Notes under the pieces: generated by a model
Told to the model about the DNA's origin: nothing
What the model saw: only the letters and a program-made list of their open reading frames with translations
The model's database searches: none
Part shown: positions 21,415-31,614 of the stretch, one piece after another
How the letters are laid out: every line of letters begins with the position of its first letter
Position numbering within the stretch: the stretch's first letter is position 1
Assembly: GCA_947095535.1 (NCBI GenBank)
Contig: OX352772.1
Coordinates: forward strand, 101,031,956-101,095,955
DNA: 64,000 nt
From: Poecilobothrus nobilitatus
Taxonomy: Eukaryota; Arthropoda; Insecta; Diptera; Dolichopodidae
Direction: 5' to 3'
Translations under genes and position numbers: made by a program

Positions 21415-21972
21415 ATGGAAGAATATAATACTAATAAACCCTTACTGTTATCTTATACATATTTTTTGAATAAGGACCATACATTAGCAGTCTCACTTGG
21501 TTTTGATCCAGAGTCTTGTGAAACAACAATTTCATTTCAACGTATTCGTAATAACCAAACATCTTTTTATAATTACAAGTATGATGAATGGAATGTAGTA
21601 TATAACCGATTTTTAAAAAAATTTCCTGCAAAACAAATACATAAAAATATTTATTTAAACGTTAAACCCTATTACGTAGGTCAAACCTTTTTAATTTTAA
21701 ATGAGGAGGAAGCAGACAATTTCTATAACATCAGTAAATTTCTTAATTTAGTTATAACATTTAATAAAAAGTCTGAAGATTTCGTAAAAGCATATGTAAC
21801 AAAATACATAAATACGTGTCGACAAAAACTACAACTAACATTAAAACATGAAATATATATACCACAGAGTTATTACTATGTTCAATGTAATTACTCAAGG
21901 CTATTTTTTAAAATACCTATCATGTTAAAAGAAAAAATTTTAAAATTATCACAAACAAAAATTCAAACATAA
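21415..21972 (+). CDS. Unrecognised Polinton protein, 185 residues, intact
   Basis: Open from ATG 21415 to TAA, the longest uninterrupted Polinton frame here besides the protease. Rich in Tyr, Asn and Lys; no transmembrane span. The segment FQRIRNNQTSFYNYKYDEWNVVYNRFL resembles the charged-strand plus EW..F pattern of a hypothetical protein often found beside the protease in arthropod Polintons, but I cannot assign a function. It lies 36 bases after the protease gene on the same strand. Confidence 0.55.
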   Translation: MEEYNTNKPLLLSYTYFLNKDHTLAVSLGFDPESCETTISFQRIRNNQTSFYNYKYDEWNVVYNRFLKKFPAKQIHKNIYLNVKPYYVGQTFLILNEEEADNFYNISKFLNLVITFNKKSEDFVKAYVTKYINTCRQKLQLTLKHEIYIPQSYYYVQCNYSRLFFKIPIMLKEKILKLSQTKIQT

Positions 21973-22059
21973 AACATAATAAAAAATGCTTCATTTATTT
22001 AATATGAATTTATTTTATAATTTTATAATTTATTTTATAATTTTATACTCATTCTTACA

Positions 22060-22341
22060 ATGAAGGTGCTGGAAGACTCCCTGAAAACTTATTCTTCTAT
22101 TTTACTAGTGAACATAAACAACGTATTTTTTATTTACAAGAATATTTAGAAAAATTTAAGGACAAAGAAAAGTTTAATTCAATTTCGGGCATACACTTTA
22201 GTTCATATCCTTGGGCTTATGATAATTCACCATCCGGTCCAGACACTTGTGAGTGCTATTACGTAGAAAAATATGAAGCAGAACTGGACGATTTGATCAC
22301 ATGGTATAAAAATCAAAAATGTCAAGGGAACAAATTGTAGC
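22060..22341 (+). CDS. Open frame of unknown function upstream of the integrase
   Basis: A roughly 93-codon open frame without an obvious ATG reads LPENLFFYFTSEHKQRIFYL, then SGPDTCECYYVEKYEAELDDLITWY and ends at a stop overlapping the integrase start. The even charge pattern suggests former coding. It may be the 3' part of a broken gene. Confidence 0.35.
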
Positions 22342-22651
22342 TGAAATACATAGACCAGCAAGACGAATATATTTTAGAAGGAAAGTCCAGTAAAAAGGGT
22401 TAAATGATACATGGCAAATTGATTTAGTTGAACCGATTCCGTACGCAAAATTTAATAAGGAGTTTAAATATATGCTAACCTAAACCTTAATTTATGGTGG
22501 ATTTTATGAAGCAGAACTAAACCATGTAAAATATTCTCATGCTTACCTAGTAGAAAAAGTTCTAAAAAAGCAAGCAAACAAAGTTTTTGTTAAATGGTTA
22601 GGGTTTAATGAAAAATATAATTCCTGGATAAATAAAAAAGATATAATTTAA
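22319..22651 (+). pseudogene. Polinton rve integrase with chromodomain, catalytic core deleted
   Basis: Starts ATG 22319 (MSREQIVAEIHRPARR). The pre-core signature EIHRPARRIYFRRKV is followed by WQIDLVEPIPYAKFNKEFKYMLT, the first strand of the retroviral-type DDE fold with its first Asp. A stop precedes this segment and another follows it. The sequence then jumps to a chromodomain (AYLVEKVLKKQANKVFVKWLGF followed by NSWINKKDI). The second Asp and the Glu are missing, so most of the roughly 120-residue core has been deleted. Polinton integrases normally span over 300 residues with this C-terminal chromodomain. Confidence 0.85.
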
Positions 22652-22881
22652 AATAAAAATATCTAGATAAATTAAAAAGTTTAAAATAAAAACAGATTGT
22701 GTATATTTTAAATTATGTTTTTTCTTTATTTATAATAATAACATTTTTACTAATTTCTTCTTCTTTTGTACCCATACGGAAATGAACTGTGATCTTCTAA
22801 AAATCATTGTTTCTCTGCTCTCGGTCTACATATTTTAACTTGTGGTAAATAAAATTTCAATATTTTCAGGATTTTCAAAGT
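22652..22881. other. Convergent spacer between integrase and polymerase genes
   Basis: AT-rich, with AATAAA-type sequences on both strands, as expected between convergent genes. No coding support. Confidence 0.4.
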
Positions 22882-24968
22882 TTAATACTGCTTCTTTAAT
22901 TTTTTAAAAATAAGTTTTTTACTTGATGAGTAATTCAAACAAATTCCTTTTACTTTGCATATCGTTTTTTCATCGTTATCTTTTGTGCTGTATAATTTGT
23001 ATGAATAATTTTTTGGACACCCACTTACAAATTCTGTAATGTAACTATTAGGGCCATAACATTCAAGTTCATCCGTCATATCGCCAATAAACTCCCCAGT
23101 CGGTGGATCATATTCGTCTGCTTTACTTACATAAATAACCGAATCAGCATCATAGTATAATGCCCGATTATCCGCTCCTCTAAATAAGTGGAGCAGTGGT
23201 GTAAGCAGCAATCGAAACATTTACAGTGGATAAAATGTTTTCCACTTCATCTCTATACTGCCAAGTAACAATTAGGTTTTCTTCATTTATTGGCAGTATG
23301 TTAGAAATTTCTACGGATGAGTTGGTTAACATCTCATATAAATCTGCTGGGTTGTGGATTATCTGTGTATTTTGCTGATTTTCACGTTGACCGAATTTTC
23401 CCCAAAATGAATTAGGCATTAGTTTAGAAAAATACCTCAAACCAGGATTACTGATAATTTTGGAATATTCCAATTCAATGCCTTCACTTTCATTAAATCT
23501 TTGAATATATTTCTTTTTGCCTTCTTCTATAACACACCTTTCAGGCCACCCTGAAGCTTGCTACTTCATTTTTAAGAATTTATTCATCATATCAGAGAAT
23601 AATCCTTTATTATTTGAGTCTCTTTTATATTGAGAAACATCATACTCCCATATTTCATATATTAAAATTAATTTATATCCCTTTTCAAAACCTTTTACTA
23701 CCTCATCGATAACCCATGTACCGATCAAAGGCCTTTTTTCATCTGTGTGTGCACAGAATGTATCTTGGTTCTTTATTTCGCTACTACTTTGACATAGCGA
23801 AAACATTAATTTGTTATTCTGCTTTATCGGTAATATAGGGTGCAAAAGCTCTTCTGGTGGTAGTATTTTGCTGACACATCTTTTAACTTGCACACAGATA
23901 TTTTTTTGATTTACTGATGCCTATGCCAAATGATTGTCATAGCACTGATGACCTCTAAAGAATCTATTACCTTCTTTACATAATACGTTAGCACGATCTT
24001 TCGGGCATACAGGTGATTGTTGGCATTGGGGACATGTACCGCCACATCTATGACCATTTTTATTATTATAAGGAATATGACATTCTTCACAAAATACGAA
24101 CAACAAAAACGATGATAATTACGATGCTAAAAACGATGCTGTTAACGATGCTAAAACATTATAATGACCCTTTTGGTATAATAAATTTAATTTTTTTCCA
24201 GTATTAGCCTCTCCTTCAAAAATTACTTCACGACCGTTCCATATACGTAAATTACAATTTTATAGTTTTTTAAATACGATTGAACATTTTTCAGCTCTGG
24301 AATTCCACATCCTTCATCGGGTATAACAACACGTGCATTGTTCATTAACTTGTTCGCTTTTTAGTTAGTATTTTATTTGTATTTTGTCCAATTTTTTTAT
24401 AATCAGGGTCGTTTTCAACTTTAACTTTTGCTACAACCAATGCTCGAGGTAAACACAAATTATCTTTGTTGTTTATACTTATGATACCTCTACTCTTTAC
24501 AGATGCTTCGTCATATGTGTTGAATTTCTTTCCTCTTAAATTTCCTCGTCCAACCGGAAGCCGTATAGATGTTACACTTAAAAAAATGTTTCCGTGTTTA
24601 AGCCATTGGAATTGCTTTGAAATACTTTGCTGATCATTTTCCAGACATCAAACATATTTATTTCACTGGCATTTTTATAATTAATCCATCCGGGACCCCT
24701 TTCAAATCCTTCACCTCAAAATGTTATGCCGATCTTATCCGCGGGAAGAAGATTCTGTGTTAAGAGTGAAAGTAAATCTTCAATTGCATTTTTTATCCAA
24801 ATCGTAGGCTCTGCGTTGTCGGGAACATTTTAAATTCATATGTTACTTGATTCAATTGAATCGCTTCGTGAACGTATTTAATTCTCTTATTAGGTAATAA
24901 CGCAAAACACCTTTTGAAACACTTCCTCTTTCTTTCGCGTAAAGTTCTAATAAAAATTTTTTTGACAT
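22882..24968 (-). pseudogene. Polinton protein-primed DNA polymerase B, frameshifted and internally deleted
   Basis: Minus strand from ATG 24968. The N-terminal region (24968-24200) shows LINxKNNDNLCLPRALV-like sequence at about 24490-24440, then VVIPDEGCGIPEL and a YGTVV segment, as in Polinton polymerases. A Cys/His cluster (24106-23921: FCEECHIPYNNK.GHRCGGTCPQC) follows. The 3'-5' exonuclease and palm motif A (DxxSLYP) are absent, an internal deletion of over 1 kb. The remaining palm and thumb comprise HPILPIK, LMFSLCQSS, GTWVIDEVVK, EIWEY (23893-23561), motif B KLMPNSFWGKFGQ (about 23420) and motif C as YYDADSVIY (about 23155), where Ala replaces the usual Thr of DTDS. Only about 695 codons remain of a family norm above 1000. 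Confidence 0.88.
24110..24165 (+). repeat. Short ACGATGCTRAWA-type direct repeat in the polymerase gene
   Basis: Four imperfect 12-14 bp units (TTACGATGCTAAAAACGATG-like) lie in the polymerase N-terminal region; expansion here probably broke the frame. Confidence 0.6.
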
Positions 24969-25204
24969 TTTCAAAATTTTTAATTTTAAAAGTTTTAAAC
25001 TTTTAACACAAAGTTTATGAATATTTTTCTTTTTAATATCAATTTTTAATTAGTTCAAAATATTATTTATTTAATCACAATAAACTTTTAACAAAATTGT
25101 ACTTCTTTTTTCGTTGTGAACTCTTCACAAACTATTAAATTTTACTAAATACTGTTCATTTATTTAAGTTTTTATTATTTAAGTTTTTAAAAATATGATT
25201 ACTC
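24969..25204. other. AT-rich polymerase upstream region
   Basis: No coding signal. It presumably holds the minus-strand promoter of the polymerase gene, by position only. Confidence 0.35.
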
Positions 25205-25972
25205 AAACTCATCAATAGACATTGTAACGGCTTTTCTCATAATTCACCTGATGGTAAACATAGGAAAATAAAATAGTATGAAAGGCAAAAGATCTTTTGT
25301 GGCTAATTTTGTATTTTCCAAGCTAATTAATATACATTGTAACGACTTTTCTCATAGCGCACCTGATAATATACGAAAGAAAATAAAATAGTATAGAGGG
25401 TAAAAAAAGATATTTTGCGGTTAAATGTTTTATAAAAATTACAAAAAATGTCGTTTAATGTGACTAAGAAAGGATGGGGCAGTTACAAGCTAATTAATAT
25501 ACAATGTAACGACTTTTCACATAGTGCACCTAATAATAGACGTAGGAAAATAAAATAGTATAGATGGTAAAAAAAGATCTTTTGTGGTTAAATGTTCTAC
25601 AAAAATTGCAAAAAAATGTCCTTTAATGTGACTAAGAAAGGATGGGGCAGTTACATGCTAATTAATATACATTGTAATGACTTTTCTCGTAGTGAACCTG
25701 ATAATATACAAAAGAAAATAAAATAGTATAGAGTGTAAAAAAAGATCTTCTGTGGTTAAATGTTCTACAAAAACTGCAAAAAAATGTCCTTTAATGTAAC
25801 TAAGAAAGGATGGGGCAGTTACATGCTGATTAATGTACATTGTAACAACTTTTCTCATAGCGCACCTGTTAATAGACATAGAAAAATAAAATAGTATATA
25901 GGATAAAAAAAGACCTTTTGCGGTCAAATGTTCTATAGGATCACAATTCTTTCGCAACAATATTTTTCTCAT
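25205..25972 (+). repeat. ~168-bp tandem repeat array inside the Polinton (about 4.5 units)
   Basis: CTAATTAATATACATTGTAA starts units at 25323, 25490, 25658 and 25826 (spacing 167, 168, 168), with a shortened unit before 25323. Each unit contains TAGTATAGA, AAAAAAGAT and AAGAAAGGATGGGGCAGTTAC. A minus-strand frame across the last two units is a by-product of the repeat length being divisible by three. Confidence 0.9.
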
Positions 25973-26134
25973 GACTAGATTAAAATTTTCTATTGCACTT
26001 ATTTCATTTTAAGTCAGTTAGAAATTTAAAATTAAATGGCCACTACAATAAACAGAAAAACAATAACAAAAAATAGGAAAATATTTCTAGCTATAAATAG
26101 TCAAACATTTTAATAAATTTATTAGTTGTACAAA

Positions 26135-26786
26135 ATGACTTATAGAGACGACAATATGAATTTGGAATCAGTAATTTCAATAAATTCTACAGATTGTTTA
26201 CGGGATTTCACGAAGAAACAGAAATGCCTAATGGACAACAATTTGAAATAGATTCAACGTTTTTGCCGGCTTTAACATCAACACATATACCTAATATCTT
26301 AAGTCAAATACCTGCAAGCTAAGAGACACTGGTAAACCGGTTAAAATTGAGAAGGAAGAAAAAAAATAATCAGCAGAAGATTGCCAACAAAACGAAAATT
26401 TATTATCTTTTCGCAGGATAAAGAAATTTTTGAACAAATCGATTTGCAGTTAATTACATCGGGAACTAACAAAAGTTCCAACGATCAACAACAACAAGAT
26501 AAAAAAATAAAAGGGAGCAAACGCCAACAACCTTAAAAATAATAGAAAACTTCAACAGTTTAAATGATAATCAGAGGAAGCCTATTCTGAAATGGACTAA
26601 TTTAAAACCTGATGTCAAATACAGCATTGAAAGCACAAGAGCTTTAAAAACTCCATTTAGTGTCAAATGGATTTTTGAACTTAAAAATTTTATATTTTCA
26701 CGTCAGAAAAATATAAACCATTATTTGAGGAACAGCAGAACGCAGAAGAAATCAACAAAGAAAAATATAGTTTTTCCTATATTTCC
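26135..26786 (+). pseudogene. Degenerate coding remnant near the right TIR
   Basis: From ATG 26135 mixed frames give MTYRDDNMNLESVIS, FHEETEMPNGQQFEID and STHIPNILSQIPAS, and later IIENFNSLND, LKPDVKYSIESTRAL and ALKTPFSVKWIFELK. The even codon-like texture suggests one or two former genes, but no family is recognised. Confidence 0.35.
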
Positions 26787-27755
26787 TATATATATTTCGC
26801 ACATATTATTAGTATGCTTTTCTTTTTTTATTTTCCCTTTTCCCTTAAAAAAATTTTATCCTTTTTATTTTTGAAAAAAAGTATGTTGCATAATAATATA
26901 TATTATATAATATATCCACACAACTTTATTTTATAGTTTCGCGCTTCAGTAATTTTAAGTTCAAGGTTAACTTTAAAATCTAGTAAATATATTATCTACC
27001 ATACATTCCTTTTTTATTTTGCAAAAAATATTTATAAAATTTATTTTTATAAAAAAAATACACACATATTTTGTACTTACCTATTTTTATACTTCCCTTT
27101 ATTTATTACTATTATTCCCCCTTAATTTTTTTTAAAAAGCATTTTGTACCCTTTATTAAATCCCTAAAAACAAAAAATCACTCAAACGGAACCCCCTATT
27201 TTATTATTCTCAATATAATATTTTTATAACTAACAATATCTTTTTTTAAATTCAATCATATAACTCACAGATACAAAAATATCAAACAATCTTACATTTA
27301 TAAACTCAAATTAACATTTAACTTAACTCTATAAACTCAAATTAACTCTATAATTAACTCTATAGCGTAATGGTTAAAGAGTTCACATTTGTAAAATTTA
27401 TATTCCAATAGTACCCCGGTTCAAATCCCCTTGTATTCAATTTTCAATTCCCCCTTATATTTCAATTTCTATTCTCAATTTATCCCTTACTTAAAAACAA
27501 TAATATCATTCCCCCTTCTCATAATTAACCCCTCTATTATATTCCTCAAATCACACAAGCGTGACACCCATACACACAAACACCACAATTTACCAGACGG
27601 TCAACTCACTCTCCTACACAAATAACTTAAATTATTAGGTCATCTACCTGGTCAAATACCTTTTTCATAACAAGTACACCCTAATATTTATATACTCTCT
27701 ACTTATTCAATATTCAACCCCTCTCTTCACTAATAACTAATAACACACATATGTT
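26787..27755 (-). repeat. Polinton right TIR, inner part
   Basis: Reverse complement of the inner left TIR, starting at the shared CACATATTATTAGTATGCTT phrase. Compared with the left copy it contains about 280 extra bases (27393-27670) holding the rest of a tRNA-like segment and one more copy of the iterated motif, and it lacks the left copy's ~190-bp duplication. Confidence 0.85.
27363..27428 (+). ncRNA. tRNA-like A-box/B-box segment in the Polinton TIR
   Basis: TAGCGTAATGG at 27363-27373 fits the pol III A box (TRGYNNANNGG), and GGTTCAAATCC at 27418-27428 fits the B box (GGTTCRANTCC). The 55-bp start-to-start spacing is slightly longer than in a simple tRNA but within the range of tRNA-derived SINE promoters. 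The acceptor and T stems do not pair well, so this is not an intact tRNA. The left TIR keeps only the A-box half (about 14633-14668, inverted). Confidence 0.4.
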
Positions 27756-27785
27756 GTAGGGGTAAAAAATTGACATATTAAAAAA

Positions 27786-28145
27786 TTGACAAAGCAATCT
27801 CTAACAGAAGATTGCAAATATACTCTGTCAAGATTAAAAGATGAGAGGATTCTCTACAACGTTAGCCTTTTCCTAGCATATTTACATAATGATACGTATA
27901 ACACCGTTATAGAAGGTAAAACTAGGAATCACCTGTCAGTTTTCATTCACAATGAGGGCCTGTCATCTAATTATAAAGATTTATATAATCTTTATCTCAG
28001 ATATCATAAAAATGTACGCTTCTCTGTTAAAGAGGTCGAAGAGGATCTTAAGGCTTATCATAGTCATTGCAATAGAAACTACTACAATCATTTGAATCAA
28101 TCACGTGAGAGTTATAACAAGTTTTTTCGTCCAAACTCTAAGTAA
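27786..28145 (+). CDS. Short ORF1-like protein of the nested non-LTR element
   Basis: 119 codons starting 30 bases after the element's 5' border. Tyr/Asn/His-rich and probably helical (LSRLKDERILYNVSLFLAYL, then VRFSVKEVEEDLKAYHSHC). No zinc knuckle or RRM is visible. By position it corresponds to ORF1 or an ORF1 remnant. Function unknown. Confidence 0.5.
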   Translation: MTKQSLTEDCKYTLSRLKDERILYNVSLFLAYLHNDTYNTVIEGKTRNHLSVFIHNEGLSSNYKDLYNLYLRYHKNVRFSVKEVEEDLKAYHSHCNRNYYNHLNQSRESYNKFFRPNSK

Positions 28146-28245
28146 TTACTCAAGTTTCAACCAAACTTCAAATCTCATCTCTTTATCTAACGTTACTTAC
28201 TCTAAAAAAACCTCTAAAACTTTCAACAACATAAAGAAAATTTAA

Positions 28246-29446
28246 ATGTTTTACCACAATTGTAGTGGTATGAGAGGCAAGCTCAAGAAGCTTTTTGTTG
28301 ATGCCAAGTCGTGTAATTTTAGTGTACTAGTTAAAACTGAAACATGGCTCAACGATTCGTTTACAAACGAGGAAATTCTTGATGGTAATTGGTCCAGTTA
28401 CAAAAAGGATCGTGATTATCTATCTGCAAATTGTGCGCGAGGAGGTGGTGTTCTACTTACTGTAAAGAATAACTTATCTAGTGTACCAACTGGTACACAT
28501 CAATCTTAGGATCACCAATTTGTTAAAATAAAATTAGGTACAAATAATTTATACCTAGGTATTGTTTATTTCCCTCCGAACTCTGACAATTCCTCATATT
28601 CTAATTTTTATAGTGTATATCACAATATTATTTCAGAAATGCATGAGGATGACTCAATTTTTATGTTTGACTATTTCTTTTATCGTTGACGACGCTTATA
28701 ACTTGTTATTACCGGTTAACTTTCATGACGAAATTGACTTCGGTCTTTTTAGCGAGTTTTACGATTTACAACAAATTATCAGTTATCCTAATAGTAATAA
28801 TAAGTGGTTAGATCTTGCATTTTCAAATGCATTTGATAGAGTGTCGGTTAAACTCGCTGATGATGTTGATAATCTTTTTACCAACTCTGCTCATCATAAC
28901 GCACTTATTTTTGAGTTCTCCACTTCTATCCCACTCTTGACCAAATCGTACAATAATGAAATTGTATATGATTTTTTTAATGCTGACTATCAAAGTATTA
29001 ATTATGCTTTTTCATTAATCACATGGAACGAACTGTTAGTTCAACAGGATATCAATTTACTAATTTCTATCTTTTACTCAAATCTGTTTCAAATTATTGA
29101 TGCCTTTGTTCCTAAAATTCGCAAAAAGCATAAAACAACAGAACCATGGTTAGATAGAGATCTTAGGAACTTGAGAAATTGGCGCAATAAAATATACAAA
29201 AAACTTAAACATCATCAAGCACCATGCGACGACTTATTGAATATGTATAAGCAACTTGCAATTGAATTTAAACAAAAAGCCAATGCAGCATACGAAAACT
29301 ATGTCACGGATATTGGCAACAAACTTGTTACTGATCATAAAAATTTTTTTAATTTTGTTAACACAAAACGGAAATTATTTGGGTATCCCAATTCAATGAT
29401 ATCAAAAGACAATGTGGTTTCTGATTGCCCAAAAGAAATTTTGTAA
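28246..29446 (+). pseudogene. Non-LTR ORF2: endonuclease domain with stop and frameshift
   Basis: APE-type endonuclease that nicks the target DNA. The start (YHNCSGMRGKLKKLFVD, then VKTETWLNDS) matches the NxRGLxxKL / ETWL signature, and ARGGGVLLTVKN fits GGGVLIAV. An in-frame TAG lies at 28507. The frame then continues as LYLGIVYFPPNSD and SIFMFDYF (normally GDFN) before a shift. From about 28680 the frame used at 28562-29446 carries WLDLAFSN and the RT linker (PWLDRDLRNLRNWRNKIYKKLK). Confidence 0.8.
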
Positions 29447-30911
29447 CTTCTTTTCTGATCATTTTCAACAAGTTTATCGTCCAACAGCACCAGTTACCAC
29501 ATCGACTAATTCCTTATCTAATAGCTCAAATTTGCTATTTACAGACGTGTATCTTTCTGAAAATGATATTGAAGCAATTTCGAGCCTTGATATAAAGAAG
29601 AGTGCTGGTCCGGACTTAGTTCCTCCAATCCTTTTACATAATTGCTCTCACAGTCTAATCTTCCCTCTTCATTTTATTTTCAATAAGTCACTTTCAATTG
29701 GGATTTTCCCACCAAAGTGGAAATCCTCCCACTTAACCCCTATTTTTAAAATAGGGTATAGAGCATCGGTGGAAAATTATCGAGGTATAGCAATCCTTTC
29801 GACTATACCTAAATTATTTGAAAAAATTGTCGTTGATAGAATTACTCCTATCATAAATGCAAAACTAAATGAACAACAACATGGTTTCAGAAAAGGTCGT
29901 TCAACTACTACGAAGCTGATGGTTTATACATGTGAAATCCTGAATCAAATGGAGAAAGGGTACCAAGTTGATGCAATTTACTCTGATTTTAGCAAAGCTT
30001 TCGATTTTGTAGATCACTTTACTTTGCTAAACAAACTATCAACTTTTAGCATTTCGGGTTCATTTCTTGAGCGGTTTTATTCTTATCTTATAGAAAGAAC
30101 TCAAAATGTTAAATTTCGTGGTGTATTATCCAACACCATCGGGGTCACTTCCAGTGTACCGCAAGGCAGCCATTTAGGCCCGCTTCTGTTTAATGTTTTT
30201 ATTTTAGATCTTTCGAATTATCTAAGCAATATACCTCACATTTCGTTTGCTGATGACCTAAAAATATATCAAGTGGTTAAAGATAATTCTGATGCAGCTA
30301 AACTTCAATCAAGCTTATCAGTGTTACAAGCTTGGTGTACGTCAAATAAATTAGACCTCAACATACAGAAATATAAGGTTATAAGCTATACACGTAAACG
30401 GTCTTCTTTAATATATGACTACAAAATAGATAATGTAACTCTTGAAAGGGTTTTTAGCATTACTGATTTAGGAATTCTTCTCGATAATAAACTTAATTAT
30501 AATCTTCACTATGATCTAATAGTTTCAAAGGCTAATAAAATGTTAGATTTCATTAAGAGAAGAGCTAAAGAATTTAGCGACTTAGCTGTGACTAAATCTC
30601 TTTATTGTTCCCTAGTTCGATCTATCTTAGAATACGGTGACATTGTTTGGGATCCAGCCTTTGCAGTTCATTCCAATAGAATCGAATCAGTTCAAAAGCA
30701 ATTTCTTTTATTTGCACTAAGGAATCAATATAACCCTTTTGATTTTGCTAATCTGCAGAGTTACACTACAAGACTTAATTCATTAAACTTACTTTCTTTA
30801 TCTTTACGTAGACAATTATTGTCATCGCGTTTTACTTTTGATATTTTGAATAATAGTATTTCTATCCAATCTCTTAATAATAAGTTTAGACTTAACGATA
30901 GTGTTAGGTAA
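29412..30911 (+). CDS. Non-LTR ORF2: reverse transcriptase domain
   Basis: An open frame of 499 codons. KKSAGPDLVPP lies near residue 62 and NYRGIAILSTIPKLFEK near 122. QHGFRKGRSTTT is near 156, motif A YSDFSKAFD at 190-198, SSVPQGSHLGPLLF near 247, and FADD at 279-282 (FADD replacing YADD is common in this group). Next come thumb and connection sequences ending with LEYGDIVWDPAF and NRIESVQKQFL. Performs target-primed reverse transcription. It is separated from the endonuclease by a frameshift around 29430, so no full ORF2 is encoded. Confidence 0.88.
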   Translation: MWFLIAQKKFCNFFSDHFQQVYRPTAPVTTSTNSLSNSSNLLFTDVYLSENDIEAISSLDIKKSAGPDLVPPILLHNCSHSLIFPLHFIFNKSLSIGIFPPKWKSSHLTPIFKIGYRASVENYRGIAILSTIPKLFEKIVVDRITPIINAKLNEQQHGFRKGRSTTTKLMVYTCEILNQMEKGYQVDAIYSDFSKAFDFVDHFTLLNKLSTFSISGSFLERFYSYLIERTQNVKFRGVLSNTIGVTSSVPQGSHLGPLLFNVFILDLSNYLSNIPHISFADDLKIYQVVKDNSDAAKLQSSLSVLQAWCTSNKLDLNIQKYKVISYTRKRSSLIYDYKIDNVTLERVFSITDLGILLDNKLNYNLHYDLIVSKANKMLDFIKRRAKEFSDLAVTKSLYCSLVRSILEYGDIVWDPAFAVHSNRIESVQKQFLLFALRNQYNPFDFANLQSYTTRLNSLNLLSLSLRRQLLSSRFTFDILNNSISIQSLNNKFRLNDSVR

Positions 30912-31614
30912 ACTAGAAATACTAAATTTTTATTGGATTACAAACATAATACAGAGTACGGTAGAAATGAATCCATCAATAGATGTTGTACTACTTTTAA
31001 CAAAATTAGTCATCTCTATTCTTCATCTATTTCCAGAAATACTTTCAAACACATTATACAAATACATTTTTCCAATTTAATGACCTTAGACAATTAATTC
31101 TTACTTAAGCAAAAAAAAAATTTTTTTTTTATTTATGATATAATTTTAAACATAACACATTTATTGTATTGCATTATACTACAACTAATGTTTTTTATTT
31201 AGATCATTTTTGTTGTACATTTTATAGATAGTAATTTAATGGTTTTAGGTATTGTTAATAAAAAAAATTCATTTTTTTTTAATTTTACTTCTACGTAATA
31301 ATAAGATATTTATTTACATTTTTTTTACATAAAATGTTTAATTGATTGTCATTATATGTATGTACATATCTGTACAAATGTCATATTTCAATTTTTTTGT
31401 TAAAATAAAGTTGTTATTGTAGTTTAAATAAAAAATTAATGATAACAATAAAAATAATAATAAATTAACTTTTTTTATGATTTAAGTTATTATAAATTTA
31501 GTTTTAAGTCATTGTTTAATTTTAATTATAAGCATTAATTTAAGAATTTTTTTTGTAATGACCTTGCTTTGGTTTTGTTTAATAAAAAATAAAAAATAAA
31601 ATAAAAAATATGTT

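Larger units (their letters stand above)
27756..31607 (+). mobile_element. Non-LTR retrotransposon (Jockey/CR1 group) nested in the Polinton TIR
   Basis: Inserted with a 7-bp target duplication, ATATGTT (27749-27755 and 31608-31614). It ends in an A-rich tail with AATAAAAAAT units (31577-31607), marking plus orientation. It carries a short first ORF, then endonuclease and reverse transcriptase. The direct junction to TIR sequence on both sides gives exact borders. The age is moderate: the RT frame is open for 499 codons, but the endonuclease region has a stop and frameshifts. Confidence 0.9.

Noticed and set aside
25205..25972. CRISPR-like array
   Set aside because: Units are adjacent tandem repeats of 168 bp without spacers, in a eukaryotic transposon.
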